Source: Candidatus Kuenenia stuttgartensis
GTDB taxonomy: Bacteria; Planctomycetota; Planctomycetia; Isosphaerales; Isosphaeraceae
Direction of reading: 5' to 3'
Assembly (NCBI GenBank): GCA_945865635.1
Contig: CAMBEP010000019.1
Span: 1 to 64,000 of the forward strand
DNA: 64,000 nucleotides
The notes under the pieces were generated by a model. The model saw only the letters and a program-made list of their open reading frames with translations. It was not told the origin of the DNA and made no database searches. A program made the translations under genes and the position numbers. Positions 17,561 through 26,792 of the stretch are shown here, piece after piece (positions within the stretch are counted from its first letter, which is position 1; the number at the start of each line of letters is the position of its first letter).

Positions 17561-19162
17561 ATGCAACCTTATCGACCCTTACTGCTTGTGGCATTGGTTC
17601 TGGCCTGCGTTGAAACGGCGATCACGATGAAATCCAAAGCGAATGGGATGCCTGAGGCTGGTCATCATCATGGCCCAACCAGGGAATATTCATTTCGCCA
17701 TGAAAATGTGCTGGGAACTTCACTTGAAGTTCGAATTCGGGCGACTTCTGAAGAGTCTGCCAGAGCAGCCGAACATGGTGTTTTGAATGAAATCGACCGC
17801 CAGGCGAAAATCTATAGTGGTTATGATAAAACCAGCGAACTGAGTCGCTGGATGGCTGGCGAGATGCAGGACGGCCGCGTTTCCCGTGAATTTTTTGAAT
17901 TGCTGGCCCGCTCGCAAGCCTGGAATGAAAAGACTGACGGTGCTTTTGACATTCGAATTGAATGCATGTCGCAGCTTTGGTCAAAAGCAGCCAAGGCTGG
18001 CCAATTACCGGCAGAACGGGAAATACAATCTGTTTTGCAGAAAGTTGCATCGCCCGCCTGGCAATTGAATTATCAGGATAAAACAGCGATTCGAATCGGC
18101 ACGGCACCGATCACATTCAACGCCATTGCCACAGGCACAATCATCGACCAGGCCTGCCGCGTGGCCTTGGCTGATTCGCAGGCGGTTTCAGGTGTTTTGA
18201 TTGATATTGGCGGTGATATGAAAGTCGTGGGCGAAATGTCGGCCCTGATCGGGGTGGCTCCGCCAAGGGGCGATTCGGAAACGGCCCGACCGATTGCCCG
18301 ATTGCAACTCAAAAATCAGTCGGTGACCACCAGCGGCGACATGTTCCGTGGTTTTGACATCGCCGGCAAGCATTATTCGCATATTATTAACCCACGCACA
18401 GGCAAGCCTGTGAAGCACGTTGTCAGCTCTACGGTGATCGCCCCCAGCGCTGAAGTGGCCGACGCCCTGGCCACCGCCTTCAGTGTCATGACAATCGACC
18501 AAAGCCTGGCCCTGGCCGCCACACAGCCCGGCGTGGAGTGCATGCTCATCAGCCAGGACGGCCAACTGGTCACAAGCTCTGGTTGGGCCAAAAATGTAGC
18601 ACCAGCCGGAGGAATTGCAAGTCTGCTGGCCTCAACGGCAATTTCCACAATGCTTCAGCCGGTTTTTGCACCAATGGCCGACGAAAAATCAAAACTTCTG
18701 CCACTGGAAGTGCAATTTGAAATCAGCCAGGGCGATGAATCGCGGCGCTATCGTCGGCCTTATGTGGCTGTGTGGGTGGAAGATACGGATGGACTGACTG
18801 TGCGCACACTGGTTTTGTGGCTTCAGGCCCGTGGAACCCGCTGGCACCCGGACTTGAAACGCTGGTATCGCGACGATCAGGCCCGCCGCCTCCTGGACGA
18901 CACCAATTTGATTGAAACCTTCTCTCGCCCCACACGTGCACCCGGCAAATATAATGTGGTCTGGGATGGCAAGGACGATGCCGGCCAGCCTGTGAAGCCC
19001 GGTACATATACCATTCTGATTGAAGCCGCCCGCGAGCACGGCACCTATCAACTGATTCGCCAAGAGCTGTCGCTGGGCGATAAACCGATGGAAAAATCCG
19101 TAACGGGCAATGTTGAAATCAAATCAGCCAAACTGATTTACGGCAGTGCCGCCGGCAAGTGA
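17561..19162 (+). CDS. ApbE-like flavin transferase fused to DUF2271
   Basis: 533 residues from the ATG at 17561 (an in-frame ATG at 17537 is possible). A signal segment spans 6-22. Residues ~45-345 form an ApbE domain (FAD:protein FMN transferase): KTDGAFDIR at 125-133, IDIGGDMKVVG at 214-224, TTSGD at 256-260, HIINPRTGKP at 274-283 and DALATAFSVM at 301-310. The usual LDLGGIAKG is replaced by ITFNAIATG (184-192). Residues ~380-533 form a DUF2271 domain (VQFEISQGDESRRYRRPYVA, then WDGKDDAGQPVKPGTYTI). ApbE enzymes attach FMN to Thr/Ser of exported redox proteins using FAD. The next gene, 17 bases on, is a PepSY membrane protein; DUF2271-PepSY pairs are linked to extracytosolic flavin-based electron transfer. 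Confidence 0.88.
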   Translation: MQPYRPLLLVALVLACVETAITMKSKANGMPEAGHHHGPTREYSFRHENVLGTSLEVRIRATSEESARAAEHGVLNEIDRQAKIYSGYDKTSELSRWMAGEMQDGRVSREFFELLARSQAWNEKTDGAFDIRIECMSQLWSKAAKAGQLPAEREIQSVLQKVASPAWQLNYQDKTAIRIGTAPITFNAIATGTIIDQACRVALADSQAVSGVLIDIGGDMKVVGEMSALIGVAPPRGDSETARPIARLQLKNQSVTTSGDMFRGFDIAGKHYSHIINPRTGKPVKHVVSSTVIAPSAEVADALATAFSVMTIDQSLALAATQPGVECMLISQDGQLVTSSGWAKNVAPAGGIASLLASTAISTMLQPVFAPMADEKSKLLPLEVQFEISQGDESRRYRRPYVAVWVEDTDGLTVRTLVLWLQARGTRWHPDLKRWYRDDQARRLLDDTNLIETFSRPTRAPGKYNVVWDGKDDAGQPVKPGTYTILIEAAREHGTYQLIRQELSLGDKPMEKSVTGNVEIKSAKLIYGSAAGK

Positions 19163-19179
19163 TTCATTGAAAAAAACGC

Positions 19180-19881
19180 ATGACCACTAAGCCGGATTCA
19201 CCAGAACAGACCAAGCCCGTAGCCAAGCCAGTGGCACCCATGAGTATGACCAAACGCCTGAAGCGTCTGGCCGCTTCCTGGCTGCGGTGGCTGCATATCT
19301 ATGCGTCGATGTTCGGGCTGGCTGTGACCCTGTTTTTCTCGGCAACGGGCATTACGCTCAACCATTCAGACTGGTTCGGCGAGACCCAGCTCACGGAATC
19401 GGCTGAAGGTGAATTGAAACCGGAGTGGGTCAAATACAATAAACCTGCCGAAAACAACGGCCAAGCCGCCCCTGATGAACTTCAGGGAGTGGCCCGGCTG
19501 GAAGTGGTCGAGCACCTGCGCAGTAAAAACAGGGTGCGTGGTGCATTGGCGGAATTCAGTGGCGACGACCGCGAATGCATGGTTGCCTTCAAAGGCCCCG
19601 GCTATGCCGCCGATGCTGTGATTGACCGCGACACAGGAAAATACAAATTGACACAAACCTCTCACGGCTTGGTGGCCGTTCTGAACGACCTGCACAAAGG
19701 CCGCGATTCAGGCCCCGGCTGGTCGCTGCTGATTGACATTTCAGCCGCTTTGCTCTGTTTCATTTCCATCACCGGCCTGGGGCTGATTTTCTTTTTGAAA
19801 ATTCGGCGCGGGCCAGGCTTAATGATTGCTGCGGCGGGCACGATTGTGACTATGGCCATTTATTACGCTTTTGTGCCATAA
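19180..19881 (+). CDS. PepSY-associated transmembrane protein
   Basis: 233 residues. A Lys/Pro-rich N-terminus precedes RWLHIYASMFGLAVTLFFSA with TGITLNH (res ~37-63), the first PepSY-TM helix and its conserved His residues. A periplasmic PepSY-like segment follows; then LNDLHKGRDSGPGWSLLIDI leads into two further helices (res ~183-205 and 211-231). The RWLH and LNDLHKG histidines are where such proteins are thought to bind haem. It is co-transcribed with the ApbE-DUF2271 gene, and the pair probably passes electrons across the membrane. It ends in a strong bidirectional terminator. Confidence 0.88.
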   Translation: MTTKPDSPEQTKPVAKPVAPMSMTKRLKRLAASWLRWLHIYASMFGLAVTLFFSATGITLNHSDWFGETQLTESAEGELKPEWVKYNKPAENNGQAAPDELQGVARLEVVEHLRSKNRVRGALAEFSGDDRECMVAFKGPGYAADAVIDRDTGKYKLTQTSHGLVAVLNDLHKGRDSGPGWSLLIDISAALLCFISITGLGLIFFLKIRRGPGLMIAAAGTIVTMAIYYAFVP

Positions 19882-19900
19882 TGAAACAAATACCAAATCA

Positions 19901-19931
19901 AAAAAGGTACGCCAAGATGGCGTACCTTTTT
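19901..19931. terminator. Bidirectional terminator
   Basis: AAAAAGGTACGCC pairs perfectly with GGCGTACCTTTTT around the loop AAGAT. The A-tract and T-tract flank the stem symmetrically, so it can end both the PepSY gene (plus) and the Gfo/Idh/MocA gene (minus). Confidence 0.9.
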
Positions 19932-19967
19932 GTGAAATGTCATTTTCCCTTGTATTCTGAAAAACCA

Positions 19968-21293
19968 TCAGCCCAGCGTCCACCCCTCGCGATATTTCCG
20001 CCGAATCAGCGGTTCGGTCTCAGGGGCGTTGGTGCATTTCAGGTTCTTGCTGTCCCATTCAATGCGCTTGCCCAGCCGATAGGCCACGTTGCCCAAGTGG
20101 TTTGACTCGGTCAAAAGGCCTGAATAGGAGAACGGGCACGTGGTGGCCGAGCCCGTTTTGCAGGCCTTGAGCCACTCCGCATGGTGGCCGATGGAGTCGG
20201 GTATGCTCTTCTCAGGCCGTTTGTAATCGGCAAATTGCATTTCCGGCAGAAGCAGGTACTTGCCATAGTCTGTGAGCAGCATGCCATTGGAGCCAATAAA
20301 GAGCACGCCGCTGTCCCACTGCGGAATCTTCTTTTCGGTCCATTCCGGCGGTTTTTCAGCGCCTTGGTGCCAGCTCATCAGCACGGGGCCGCGCTTGCCC
20401 CGGGCGGGGAATTCAAAGGTGGCGCTCATGCTGGCCGGGGCCAGTTCCGGGTGCGGGGCGGGGCCTGTGGCGCTCACGGCAGTGGGGGCGTCCAGGTCAA
20501 GGGCCCAGAAGGGCAGGTCGTTCCAGTGGCTGCCCAGGTCGCTCATGGTGCCGCCGCCGAAATCCCACCAGCGATACCACTTGGGGCCAGGAAAATAGGT
20601 GCTGTGGAAGGGCCGCCAGGGGGCGGGGCCAATCCACAGGTCCCAGTCCAGGTTGGCGGGCGGTTCCTGAGCCTCAGTCGGTCGTTCCTGAATGCTCACA
20701 ATGTCGCCATTGCGCTTGGCGTCTTCCGGGCTTTGGCGGCCCCAGGCCCGGCCCACCCACACGCGGGCGGTGGTCACCTCGCCAATGGCCCCGGCGCGGA
20801 TCAGCTCCACGACGCGGCGATAATTCGACCCGGCGTGAATCTGTGTGCCCATCTGCGTGGCCACGCCCGCCTTGGCGGCGGCCTGCATCACCTGACGCGT
20901 TTCCCAAATGTTATAGGCCAACGGCTTTTCGCAATAGACGTGCTTCTTGAGCTGAAGTGCCGGCAGAGTGGCGAAGGCGTGGGTGTGCTCAGAGCAACTC
21001 ACCACCACGGCATCGATGGCGCTGGCCTTGTCGAATATCTTTCGGAAATCGGTGTATTTGGTAGCCCCAGGATGCTTTCTCGCGGCGTTCTCGAGGTTGT
21101 TGCCGTTGACATCGCACAGGGCCACGATATTTTCGCTGGAGACGTCGGCGAGGTTGCCCGCGCCGCGGCCGCCTGTGCCGACAATGGCCAGATTCAAGCG
21201 TTCGTTGGCACCGCGGGCTTTAAGGATCCCCGGAAATGCAATTGCAGAGGAAGCAGAAACACGAAGAAAATCGCGACGTGATGGTATATTCAT
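19968..21293 (-). CDS. Gfo/Idh/MocA family oxidoreductase, Tat-exported
   Basis: 441 residues from the ATG at 21293, chosen because it starts the signal [20 protein letters not shown]; the frame continues to 21506 without a signal. The Rossmann motif is [12 protein letters not shown] (res ~36-47), the dinucleotide acid is in ALCDVNGN, and the catalytic-lysine motif is YCEKPLAYN. The C-terminal half has [34 protein letters not shown] and [16 protein letters not shown], typical of exported planctomycete members. Substrate unknown; a sugar or polyol is likely. It is convergent with the PepSY gene and lies downstream of a second Gfo/Idh/MocA gene with a hairpin between them, so the two are probably separately terminated paralogues. 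Confidence 0.9.
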   Translation of the reverse strand: MNIPSRRDFLRVSASSAIAFPGILKARGANERLNLAIVGTGGRGAGNLADVSSENIVALCDVNGNNLENAARKHPGATKYTDFRKIFDKASAIDAVVVSCSEHTHAFATLPALQLKKHVYCEKPLAYNIWETRQVMQAAAKAGVATQMGTQIHAGSNYRRVVELIRAGAIGEVTTARVWVGRAWGRQSPEDAKRNGDIVSIQERPTEAQEPPANLDWDLWIGPAPWRPFHSTYFPGPKWYRWWDFGGGTMSDLGSHWNDLPFWALDLDAPTAVSATGPAPHPELAPASMSATFEFPARGKRGPVLMSWHQGAEKPPEWTEKKIPQWDSGVLFIGSNGMLLTDYGKYLLLPEMQFADYKRPEKSIPDSIGHHAEWLKACKTGSATTCPFSYSGLLTESNHLGNVAYRLGKRIEWDSKNLKCTNAPETEPLIRRKYREGWTLG

Positions 21294-21370
21294 GATTGTC
21301 TGAACCTTGTTTGGCGGTTTGATTCGCAGGAAAACGACGCAAATTGGTCCAAAAATAAAATCGGAAAAAT

Positions 21371-21402
21371 GACGAAAGACGGGGTTCAAGCCGTCCTTCG
21401 TC
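21371..21402 (-). terminator. Hairpin terminator between two oxidoreductase genes
   Basis: GACGAAAGACGG pairs with CCGTCCTTCGTC (11 of 12 pairs) with an 8-base loop. On the minus strand it is followed by ATTTTTCCGATTTT, as expected for the terminator of the gene ending at 21418. Confidence 0.7.
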
Positions 21403-21417
21403 ATCATGTTTGCAAAG

Positions 21418-22743
21418 TCAGGCCGTAACTTCAAAGCCCTTGCGTTGTTCGCGGGCTTGCCAGGCATTGGCCTCTGCATCACCCACGATTTCTTGCTTGG
21501 CGGCATCCCAAGTCAGGGTGCGGCCCAGACGCATCGCAATGTTGCCCAGGTGGCAGGTGGTCATGGCGCGGTGGTGGCTTCCAACGTCTGAAATTGGCTT
21601 GCCGCGGTCGCGCACACATTCCATGAAGTTGCCCATGTGGCCATCGAAGCGCTTGCCATTGCGCATCTTCATGAGCAGGGCTTCGCTCACGGGATTCTTG
21701 TAAAGGGCATCTACAGGCATCCCCTTGAGAATGATTTCACCACGGCTGACAAAAATCGAGCCGGCGGAACCTTCAAAAGTGATACCGTTTTCGCCTTCGT
21801 CCACAATGTTCAGCTCCACGTTGCCGGGGCAGGTACACTTCACATGGAAGTTGGTGGCCACGTTGTAGCTGTTCTTGTCCTTGGTGTAGCCCTTTTCATA
21901 AGCCACTGGGTGAATGGCTTTGATGACTTCCACCTTCGAAACGCCGCTGTCGTCCAGGCCCAGGGCCCACATGGCTTCGTCCACGTGGTGTGCACCCCAG
22001 TCGGTCATCTTGCCGCCGGAGTATTCGTACCACCAGCGAAATTCATAGTGGCAGCGCTCTTTGATGTAGTCAGTCGGCATCGTTTGGCCTTGCCACATGT
22101 CCCAGTTCAGGCCCGCAGGAATGGCTTCCGTCTTGAATGGACCACCCTTTGGAGCACCACCGATGGAGCAGGTGACCTTCTTCATCTTGCCCAGCCGACC
22201 ATCGCGAACCATCGCCGCTGCCAGCAGAAACATGTTGTTGTTTTCACTACGCTGCTGGGTGCCCACCTGCACCACGCGTCCTGTTTCCTTCTGCACCTGA
22301 AGAATCTTCTTGCCTTCATCAATCGTCAGGGTCAGCGGCTTTTGGCAATACGCATCTTTGCCAGCCTTCATGGCTTCGATCAGAATCTTTGAGTGCCAGT
22401 GATCAGGAGTGCTAATCGTTACAATGTCGATATCCTTACGATCCAATACCTTACGGTAATCCTCGTAAGCATCGGCCTTGCCCTTGCCGATCCGGTCGCT
22501 GTTTTTCGCCTTTTCGGCATGACTCTTGTCAACGTCACAAACAGCCACAACATCGCCATAACGAGCAGCGGCTGATGAATCGCCACTGCCCATGGAGCCT
22601 ACCCCGATGGAGCCTATGCGTGGGCGGCTGTTGGGGTTTTTGGTTTCGTCTGCCATGGTGCGGCCTGTGCGCAGATAAGGCAGAACCAAGCCGCTGGCGG
22701 CCGTGATGCGAATCATCTCACGGCGATTTGTAGAAATATTCAT
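21418..22743 (-). CDS. Gfo/Idh/MocA family oxidoreductase, Tat-exported
   Basis: 441 residues from the ATG at 22743; AGAGAAA lies upstream, and the start gives the signal [20 protein letters not shown]. The nucleotide motif is [12 protein letters not shown] (res ~44-55), with [13 protein letters not shown] as the second strand-helix. The catalytic motif is [12 protein letters not shown]. The C-terminal domain includes [20 protein letters not shown] and [13 protein letters not shown]. The product is expected in the periplasm, acting on a sugar or sugar acid with bound NAD(P). It has the same length as the neighbouring paralogue but only moderate visible similarity, so the pair is an old duplication rather than a recent one. 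Confidence 0.9.
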   Translation of the reverse strand: MNISTNRREMIRITAASGLVLPYLRTGRTMADETKNPNSRPRIGSIGVGSMGSGDSSAAARYGDVVAVCDVDKSHAEKAKNSDRIGKGKADAYEDYRKVLDRKDIDIVTISTPDHWHSKILIEAMKAGKDAYCQKPLTLTIDEGKKILQVQKETGRVVQVGTQQRSENNNMFLLAAAMVRDGRLGKMKKVTCSIGGAPKGGPFKTEAIPAGLNWDMWQGQTMPTDYIKERCHYEFRWWYEYSGGKMTDWGAHHVDEAMWALGLDDSGVSKVEVIKAIHPVAYEKGYTKDKNSYNVATNFHVKCTCPGNVELNIVDEGENGITFEGSAGSIFVSRGEIILKGMPVDALYKNPVSEALLMKMRNGKRFDGHMGNFMECVRDRGKPISDVGSHHRAMTTCHLGNIAMRLGRTLTWDAAKQEIVGDAEANAWQAREQRKGFEVTA

Positions 22744-23041
22744 CGCTTTTTTTCTCTGGATGAGTGGATCAAGATATTGGTTTTGGGATTCATGTCGACA
22801 CAAATGTGTTGGTACAATTGTGCCCATTTGAGGCTTTAACGGAGTTGCTGGACAACTCGATTACTGCCCACCGGCGGAAGCGACATCGCCCCAAATCCTC
22901 CGTTCCTTATTCGGCTGAAGCCGAGCTTGAAAACAGATTTTTTCAGAGTGATAAATCTAGGTATAGCATGACGCGTTGGTCGGTTCGGGTCAAGTGGGTG
23001 CGATTCTGGAGAGAATCCGAAGTGCGACAATCTCCAGCCAT

Positions 23042-24712
23042 TCATTTCAAATAATGTTTCGGATCCACCGGCCGTATCAGCAAATTGGCGACAAGCGCCA
23101 AACCAAGAAGGGCTGACATCGTAAACATTGTGGAATTGTAAAGTGTGCCCGTCGGGTCGGAGGCACCAGGCAGCAGTTCCAATAGTCGAGGAATTGTGAC
23201 GGAATTTGATTTGATCAGTTCGTCAAGTTTTTCAAGAGGTGCCCCAAACTTTGCTGAAAATGCAGTTCCATCAACCTTCGACGCCAGATCATGAATCGCC
23301 GAAAGTCGTGACTTTTCTCTCAGATAGGTAATGGCAACCGGCCCCAAAACCCCTGCTGTACTCCAGGCAGTGAGAATCCGACCATGGATTCCGCCTACAA
23401 ACTTCGATCCAAATAAATCCGCAATATAAGCCGGAATCGTTGCAAAACCGCCCCCATACATTGTGAAAATCAGCATCGTTGCTCCATAAAATGTATACAA
23501 CCAGACAGCTTTGTGTGAAATCGCTGCCTGATGTGATAAAAACGGTATCGACATGTATAAACCCAGACCAAGCAGGAAAAACACTGTGTAAACCTGCTTT
23601 CGACCAATTTTATCAGAGACACTGGCCCAGAAAAATCGCCCTCCCATATTAAATACACTGATCATCAGGACATAAAAACTGGCGAACCGTGCCGTCACCA
23701 CGTTGGGGTAAGCCGATCCAAAAATATCGGTCATCATGGTTTTGGCCACACCCAGAACACCGATCCCAGCCGTCACGTTGAAACATAATACAACCCAGAG
23801 CAAATAAAACTGTGGTGTTTTCAAGGCTTCATTGATATCCACATCGTGTCGTGAAATCATCTTTGCACCGGATTGGTCAGGAATCCAGCCTTCTGGCTGC
23901 CAGCCATCGGCCGGAACTCGAAATGCAAAAGCTGCCGTGAGCATCACAATCGCATATAATACTCCAAGAAACAGAAATGTCTCTACCACACCGGTTGTCC
24001 CACTGTTGACGGCGTAAATCCCAGGCTTCAGACTGGCTTGACTCTTGGCCGATTTTGAATCCAGTACAACCACTTCGATGGAGGAACCGTCCTCTGTTGT
24101 CGCAATATTTATACCTCCCTTGTTTACGATTTTAACAGCACCTTCAGTGCCAATAAATGTCGGGCTATGGGCAAAATATTTCAATAAGGCTTCGTTCAGG
24201 GGCGCTCCAATAATTGCGCCTCCACCAAACCCCATAATCGCCATGCCTGCCGCCATGCCACGCCGGTCAGGAAACCACTTGATCAAAGTGCTTACCGGCG
24301 AAACATATCCCAAACCAAGCCCACAACCTCCAAGCACCCCATATCCCAAATACAATAGCCACAAGAGATGAAAATGAATTCCCAGAGCTGCGATCATAAA
24401 CCCGCCGCCCCAACACAGAGAGGCCGTCGAGCCAACCATGCGCGGGCCAGCCTTTTCTACCCAACGACCCGCAAATGCGGCAGCCAGACCAAGAAATACA
24501 ATCGCCACCGTGAAAATCCAGATCACCTGACTAAGCGACCAGTCGTCTGGCGAACTGGCAACAACTCCCCTGACTCGTGTCAGGGGAGTATTGAAAATGC
24601 TCCAGGCATATACGGATCCAATACAGGAATGGATGGCAACCGAGGCTGGTGGAATCAGCCAGCGATTGAAGCCGGGCTTTGCGACGATTCGGCTGCGCTG
24701 GAGCAATTGCAT
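23042..24712 (-). CDS. MFS transporter, OFA (oxalate/formate antiporter-like) family
   Basis: 556 residues, 12 predicted membrane helices. The N-terminus shows the OFA signature (SVYAWSIFNTPLT, then WIFTVAIVFLGLAAAFAGRW, GYGVLGGCGLGLGYVSPVST and KWFPDRRGMAAGMAIMGFGG). The two halves are joined by a loop enlarged by a Gly/Val-rich domain (res ~190-245), and there is another insert between the last two helices (res ~455-525). OFA members carry small carboxylates. The gene lies 39 bases behind an enolase-superfamily enzyme on the same strand, so the substrate is probably a sugar acid or other carboxylate handled by that enzyme. Oxalate specificity should not be assumed. Confidence 0.88.
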   Translation of the reverse strand: MQLLQRSRIVAKPGFNRWLIPPASVAIHSCIGSVYAWSIFNTPLTRVRGVVASSPDDWSLSQVIWIFTVAIVFLGLAAAFAGRWVEKAGPRMVGSTASLCWGGGFMIAALGIHFHLLWLLYLGYGVLGGCGLGLGYVSPVSTLIKWFPDRRGMAAGMAIMGFGGGAIIGAPLNEALLKYFAHSPTFIGTEGAVKIVNKGGINIATTEDGSSIEVVVLDSKSAKSQASLKPGIYAVNSGTTGVVETFLFLGVLYAIVMLTAAFAFRVPADGWQPEGWIPDQSGAKMISRHDVDINEALKTPQFYLLWVVLCFNVTAGIGVLGVAKTMMTDIFGSAYPNVVTARFASFYVLMISVFNMGGRFFWASVSDKIGRKQVYTVFFLLGLGLYMSIPFLSHQAAISHKAVWLYTFYGATMLIFTMYGGGFATIPAYIADLFGSKFVGGIHGRILTAWSTAGVLGPVAITYLREKSRLSAIHDLASKVDGTAFSAKFGAPLEKLDELIKSNSVTIPRLLELLPGASDPTGTLYNSTMFTMSALLGLALVANLLIRPVDPKHYLK

Positions 24713-24751
24713 GGTGATGCATTCAATTCTGGCATGTGGAATATGGAATTT

Positions 24752-26173
24752 TTAGGATTTACGCGTCACAGGCCCTGACTGGGCTTCTTCCCAAAGCTGT
24801 TTCCATCCGGCCGATCCATCATTTGGCACGATTTCCGTACGTACCCCGCGCTTGAAGTAAGGGTACAAACCTTTTTGGCCTGCGGTCAGCATGAAATTGA
24901 TCTGTCCATCATTTGCAGTATAAATCACAGTGCCATCGGACCACGATGATTTTATCAATCGTGCTGGATCAGGCCGATTGGCAGGCCGCTCAATGGTGTA
25001 TTTCTTGAGCGCCTCCCGGTCCAGCTCATATCCCAGCCCAGGCAAATCTTTCACCTCGGTCTTGCCTTGTTTCACGACCAGTGTCTGCTTTAATAAGTCG
25101 TGCTCATAAAGCTGATGGCAGTTGACGGCCGGCCATTTGGCATTTTTAAGCACAGCACCCACTTGGGCGCTCCAGGCCGCTGTGATGCCTGTCCCCACAA
25201 TCTGCAGCCAAAATGGTCGATTGGTTTCTTCAGCCTCATGGCCCTGTTTCATCAGTCGAGTGGCTCCACCGCCAACGACAAATCCATCGCAACAGCCAGT
25301 CTTTACGACCACTTCAGGCGATGGTATGCCATAATGCATGGCAATCTTGACCCGCGTTGCCTTGCTGATTTCAACATTCCCGGCTGCATCTTCTTGCGGA
25401 ATCGGTGTCTCAAAAATATCCATCTGTGGATATTTAGCCAGCTCCTTGACAATCGGAATCCCTTTCTCAGCAGTCAAAAGCGTGTCATTAAAATCAAAAT
25501 TCACCTTGAAACTTTCTGGCATGGCCTTGGCAATGGTTTCCACTTGGGCATAAACGTCCATCCATGGCCGACCCTTGGTTTTGAACGACGTATAACCCGC
25601 CTTTACGGCGTCCTGGCACTCTGTCAGCCAATCGTCGGAGTTCATCTCGATCGCCCACCATGAAAGTGGTGTGATCCGGTTCACTTTCTGACCCAAAAGG
25701 GCATGCACAGGCACACCGGCCTGCTTCGCTACGGCATCGAAAAATGCAATCTGTAAACCGGGACCAAACGAGTCGTCCCACATGATGGTTGCGGCATTGC
25801 AACCCTTGGCACGCGCAATATCTTCGTCGGTTGTGAAGCCCCACGAGTAATACATGGACCCCTCACCAAGACCCACCACACCCGACTTCAAATGCACTTC
25901 AAATATTTCAAAATATTCCCAATGTGGCAATTCCCGGGCCATGTTTCTGGCAGCCACCGGACGAAACGGAATCCTTACACTTGTTCGAACAATCTTCTCG
26001 ACAGTCAGTGGATTGTTTTCGATCAGAGCATCGGCAGCAAGCACGTCGTCTGAAAAGTATCGCCCTAATATGGCCATGCCACCAACCCCACCTGCATGCC
26101 TGAAAACCTCACGCCGGGAATGACTCTTCAGATCCGATGTTCTGTAATCTGTTAGATCCGTTATCATTTTCAA
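24752..26173 (-). CDS. Enolase-superfamily (mandelate racemase/MLE-like) enzyme, exported
   Basis: 473 residues with an N-terminal export-like stretch (SRREVFRHAGGVGGMAILGR, res 19-38, twin-arginine type). The capping domain is followed by a barrel with KTK at 198-200 (the KxK acid/base pair), a first metal ligand in NFDFND (D227) and a second in IFETPIP (E255). The barrel then has KIAMHYG and CCDGFVVGGGATRLMKQG, where the third acidic ligand and a general base would lie; the usual DxxxxxP order is not obvious. The last ~90 residues (from ~385) exceed the normal family length. Such enzymes dehydrate or epimerise sugar acids. It precedes an OFA-type transporter in an operon. Export of an enolase-superfamily enzyme is unusual but recurs in planctomycetes. 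Confidence 0.82.
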   Translation of the reverse strand: MKMITDLTDYRTSDLKSHSRREVFRHAGGVGGMAILGRYFSDDVLAADALIENNPLTVEKIVRTSVRIPFRPVAARNMARELPHWEYFEIFEVHLKSGVVGLGEGSMYYSWGFTTDEDIARAKGCNAATIMWDDSFGPGLQIAFFDAVAKQAGVPVHALLGQKVNRITPLSWWAIEMNSDDWLTECQDAVKAGYTSFKTKGRPWMDVYAQVETIAKAMPESFKVNFDFNDTLLTAEKGIPIVKELAKYPQMDIFETPIPQEDAAGNVEISKATRVKIAMHYGIPSPEVVVKTGCCDGFVVGGGATRLMKQGHEAEETNRPFWLQIVGTGITAAWSAQVGAVLKNAKWPAVNCHQLYEHDLLKQTLVVKQGKTEVKDLPGLGYELDREALKKYTIERPANRPDPARLIKSSWSDGTVIYTANDGQINFMLTAGQKGLYPYFKRGVRTEIVPNDGSAGWKQLWEEAQSGPVTRKS

Positions 26174-26406
26174 TGGTCCTCGAAAGTATCAGAAGGGCTG
26201 CTTGAAGAGGAGCTCGGTTCAAAGGCATGGTCAAGAACTCGTTTGACTTACTCATTCATGAATTCTGCCAGTCGCTATCGGAATATAGCCTATTTTGATC
26301 GAGATCAGAAATCAAATGAAAAGTTCATGGCTCATACCGGATTTCGGGGTGGTCCTTGAAATGCTTTTTTATTGGCTTTAAGCACCAACGGTGTGGCCCA
26401 TACCAG

Positions 26407-26425
26407 CCAAGGCCAGCGGCCTTGG
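26407..26425. repeat. Palindrome P1 of the island
   Basis: CCAAGGCC-AGC-GGCCTTGG, a perfect 8-bp inverted repeat with a 3-base loop. Confidence 0.8.
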
Positions 26426-26459
26426 TCTTGAGGACGAAAAAGTAGAAGCCCTACCTGAT

Positions 26460-26515
26460 TCCTCCCACCGCTCGGCCCCAGGACCAAAAGGTCCTGGGGC
26501 CGAGCCGTGGGAGGA
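26460..26515. repeat. Large hairpin P2 of the island (26-bp arms)
   Basis: The arms 26460-26485 and 26490-26515 are complementary at 25 of 26 positions around the loop AAAA. The core is CTCGGCCCCAGGACC paired with GGTCCTGGGGCCGAG. There is no following T-run, so it is not a simple terminator; it would form an extremely stable cruciform or RNA hairpin. Confidence 0.9.
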
Positions 26516-26549
26516 TGGTAATTGTTTACCTCTTATTGGCTTACGAGTA

Positions 26550-26568
26550 CCTTGGGCGTTGCCCAAGG
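26550..26568. repeat. Palindrome P3 of the island
   Basis: CCTTGGGC-GTT-GCCCAAGG, a perfect 8-bp inverted repeat with a 3-base loop. A smaller one, GGGCC-TTT-GGCCC, follows at 26581-26593. Confidence 0.8.
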
Positions 26569-26792
26569 CTGATATGGGTCGGGCCTTTGGCCCTAAAACC
26601 AGATCACATTCAATACCATCACCCCGGAATCCGGCATAAGCCAAGTTCATAATCTGCCAGAGGTACTCACTTCTTGTTCCTCCCGGCAATTCCATGTTAT
26701 GATTCAATCAGGCCAGATCCGAATGCAGAGACCTACCATTTATCTCCATCACCAACCCACAGCTCCCTTCGCCTTCGAAACAGGCTCTTTCC

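Larger units (their letters stand above)
26174..26792. other. Divergent intergenic region holding a palindrome island
   Basis: 619 bases between two divergent operons. The central part (26400-26600) is packed with inverted repeats, listed separately; the flanks should carry the promoters. A minus-strand open frame of 109 codons spans the island, but its sequence is dictated by the palindromes and it has no ribosome-binding site, so it is not called. Confidence 0.6.

Noticed and set aside
20181-21281. 366-codon plus-strand frame opposite a Gfo/Idh/MocA gene
   Set aside because: Antisense shadow produced by GC bias at third positions; no recognisable domain.
26378-26707. 109-codon minus-strand frame across the palindrome island
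   Set aside because: No ribosome-binding site; its composition follows the inverted repeats. Treated as a structured repeat, not a gene.
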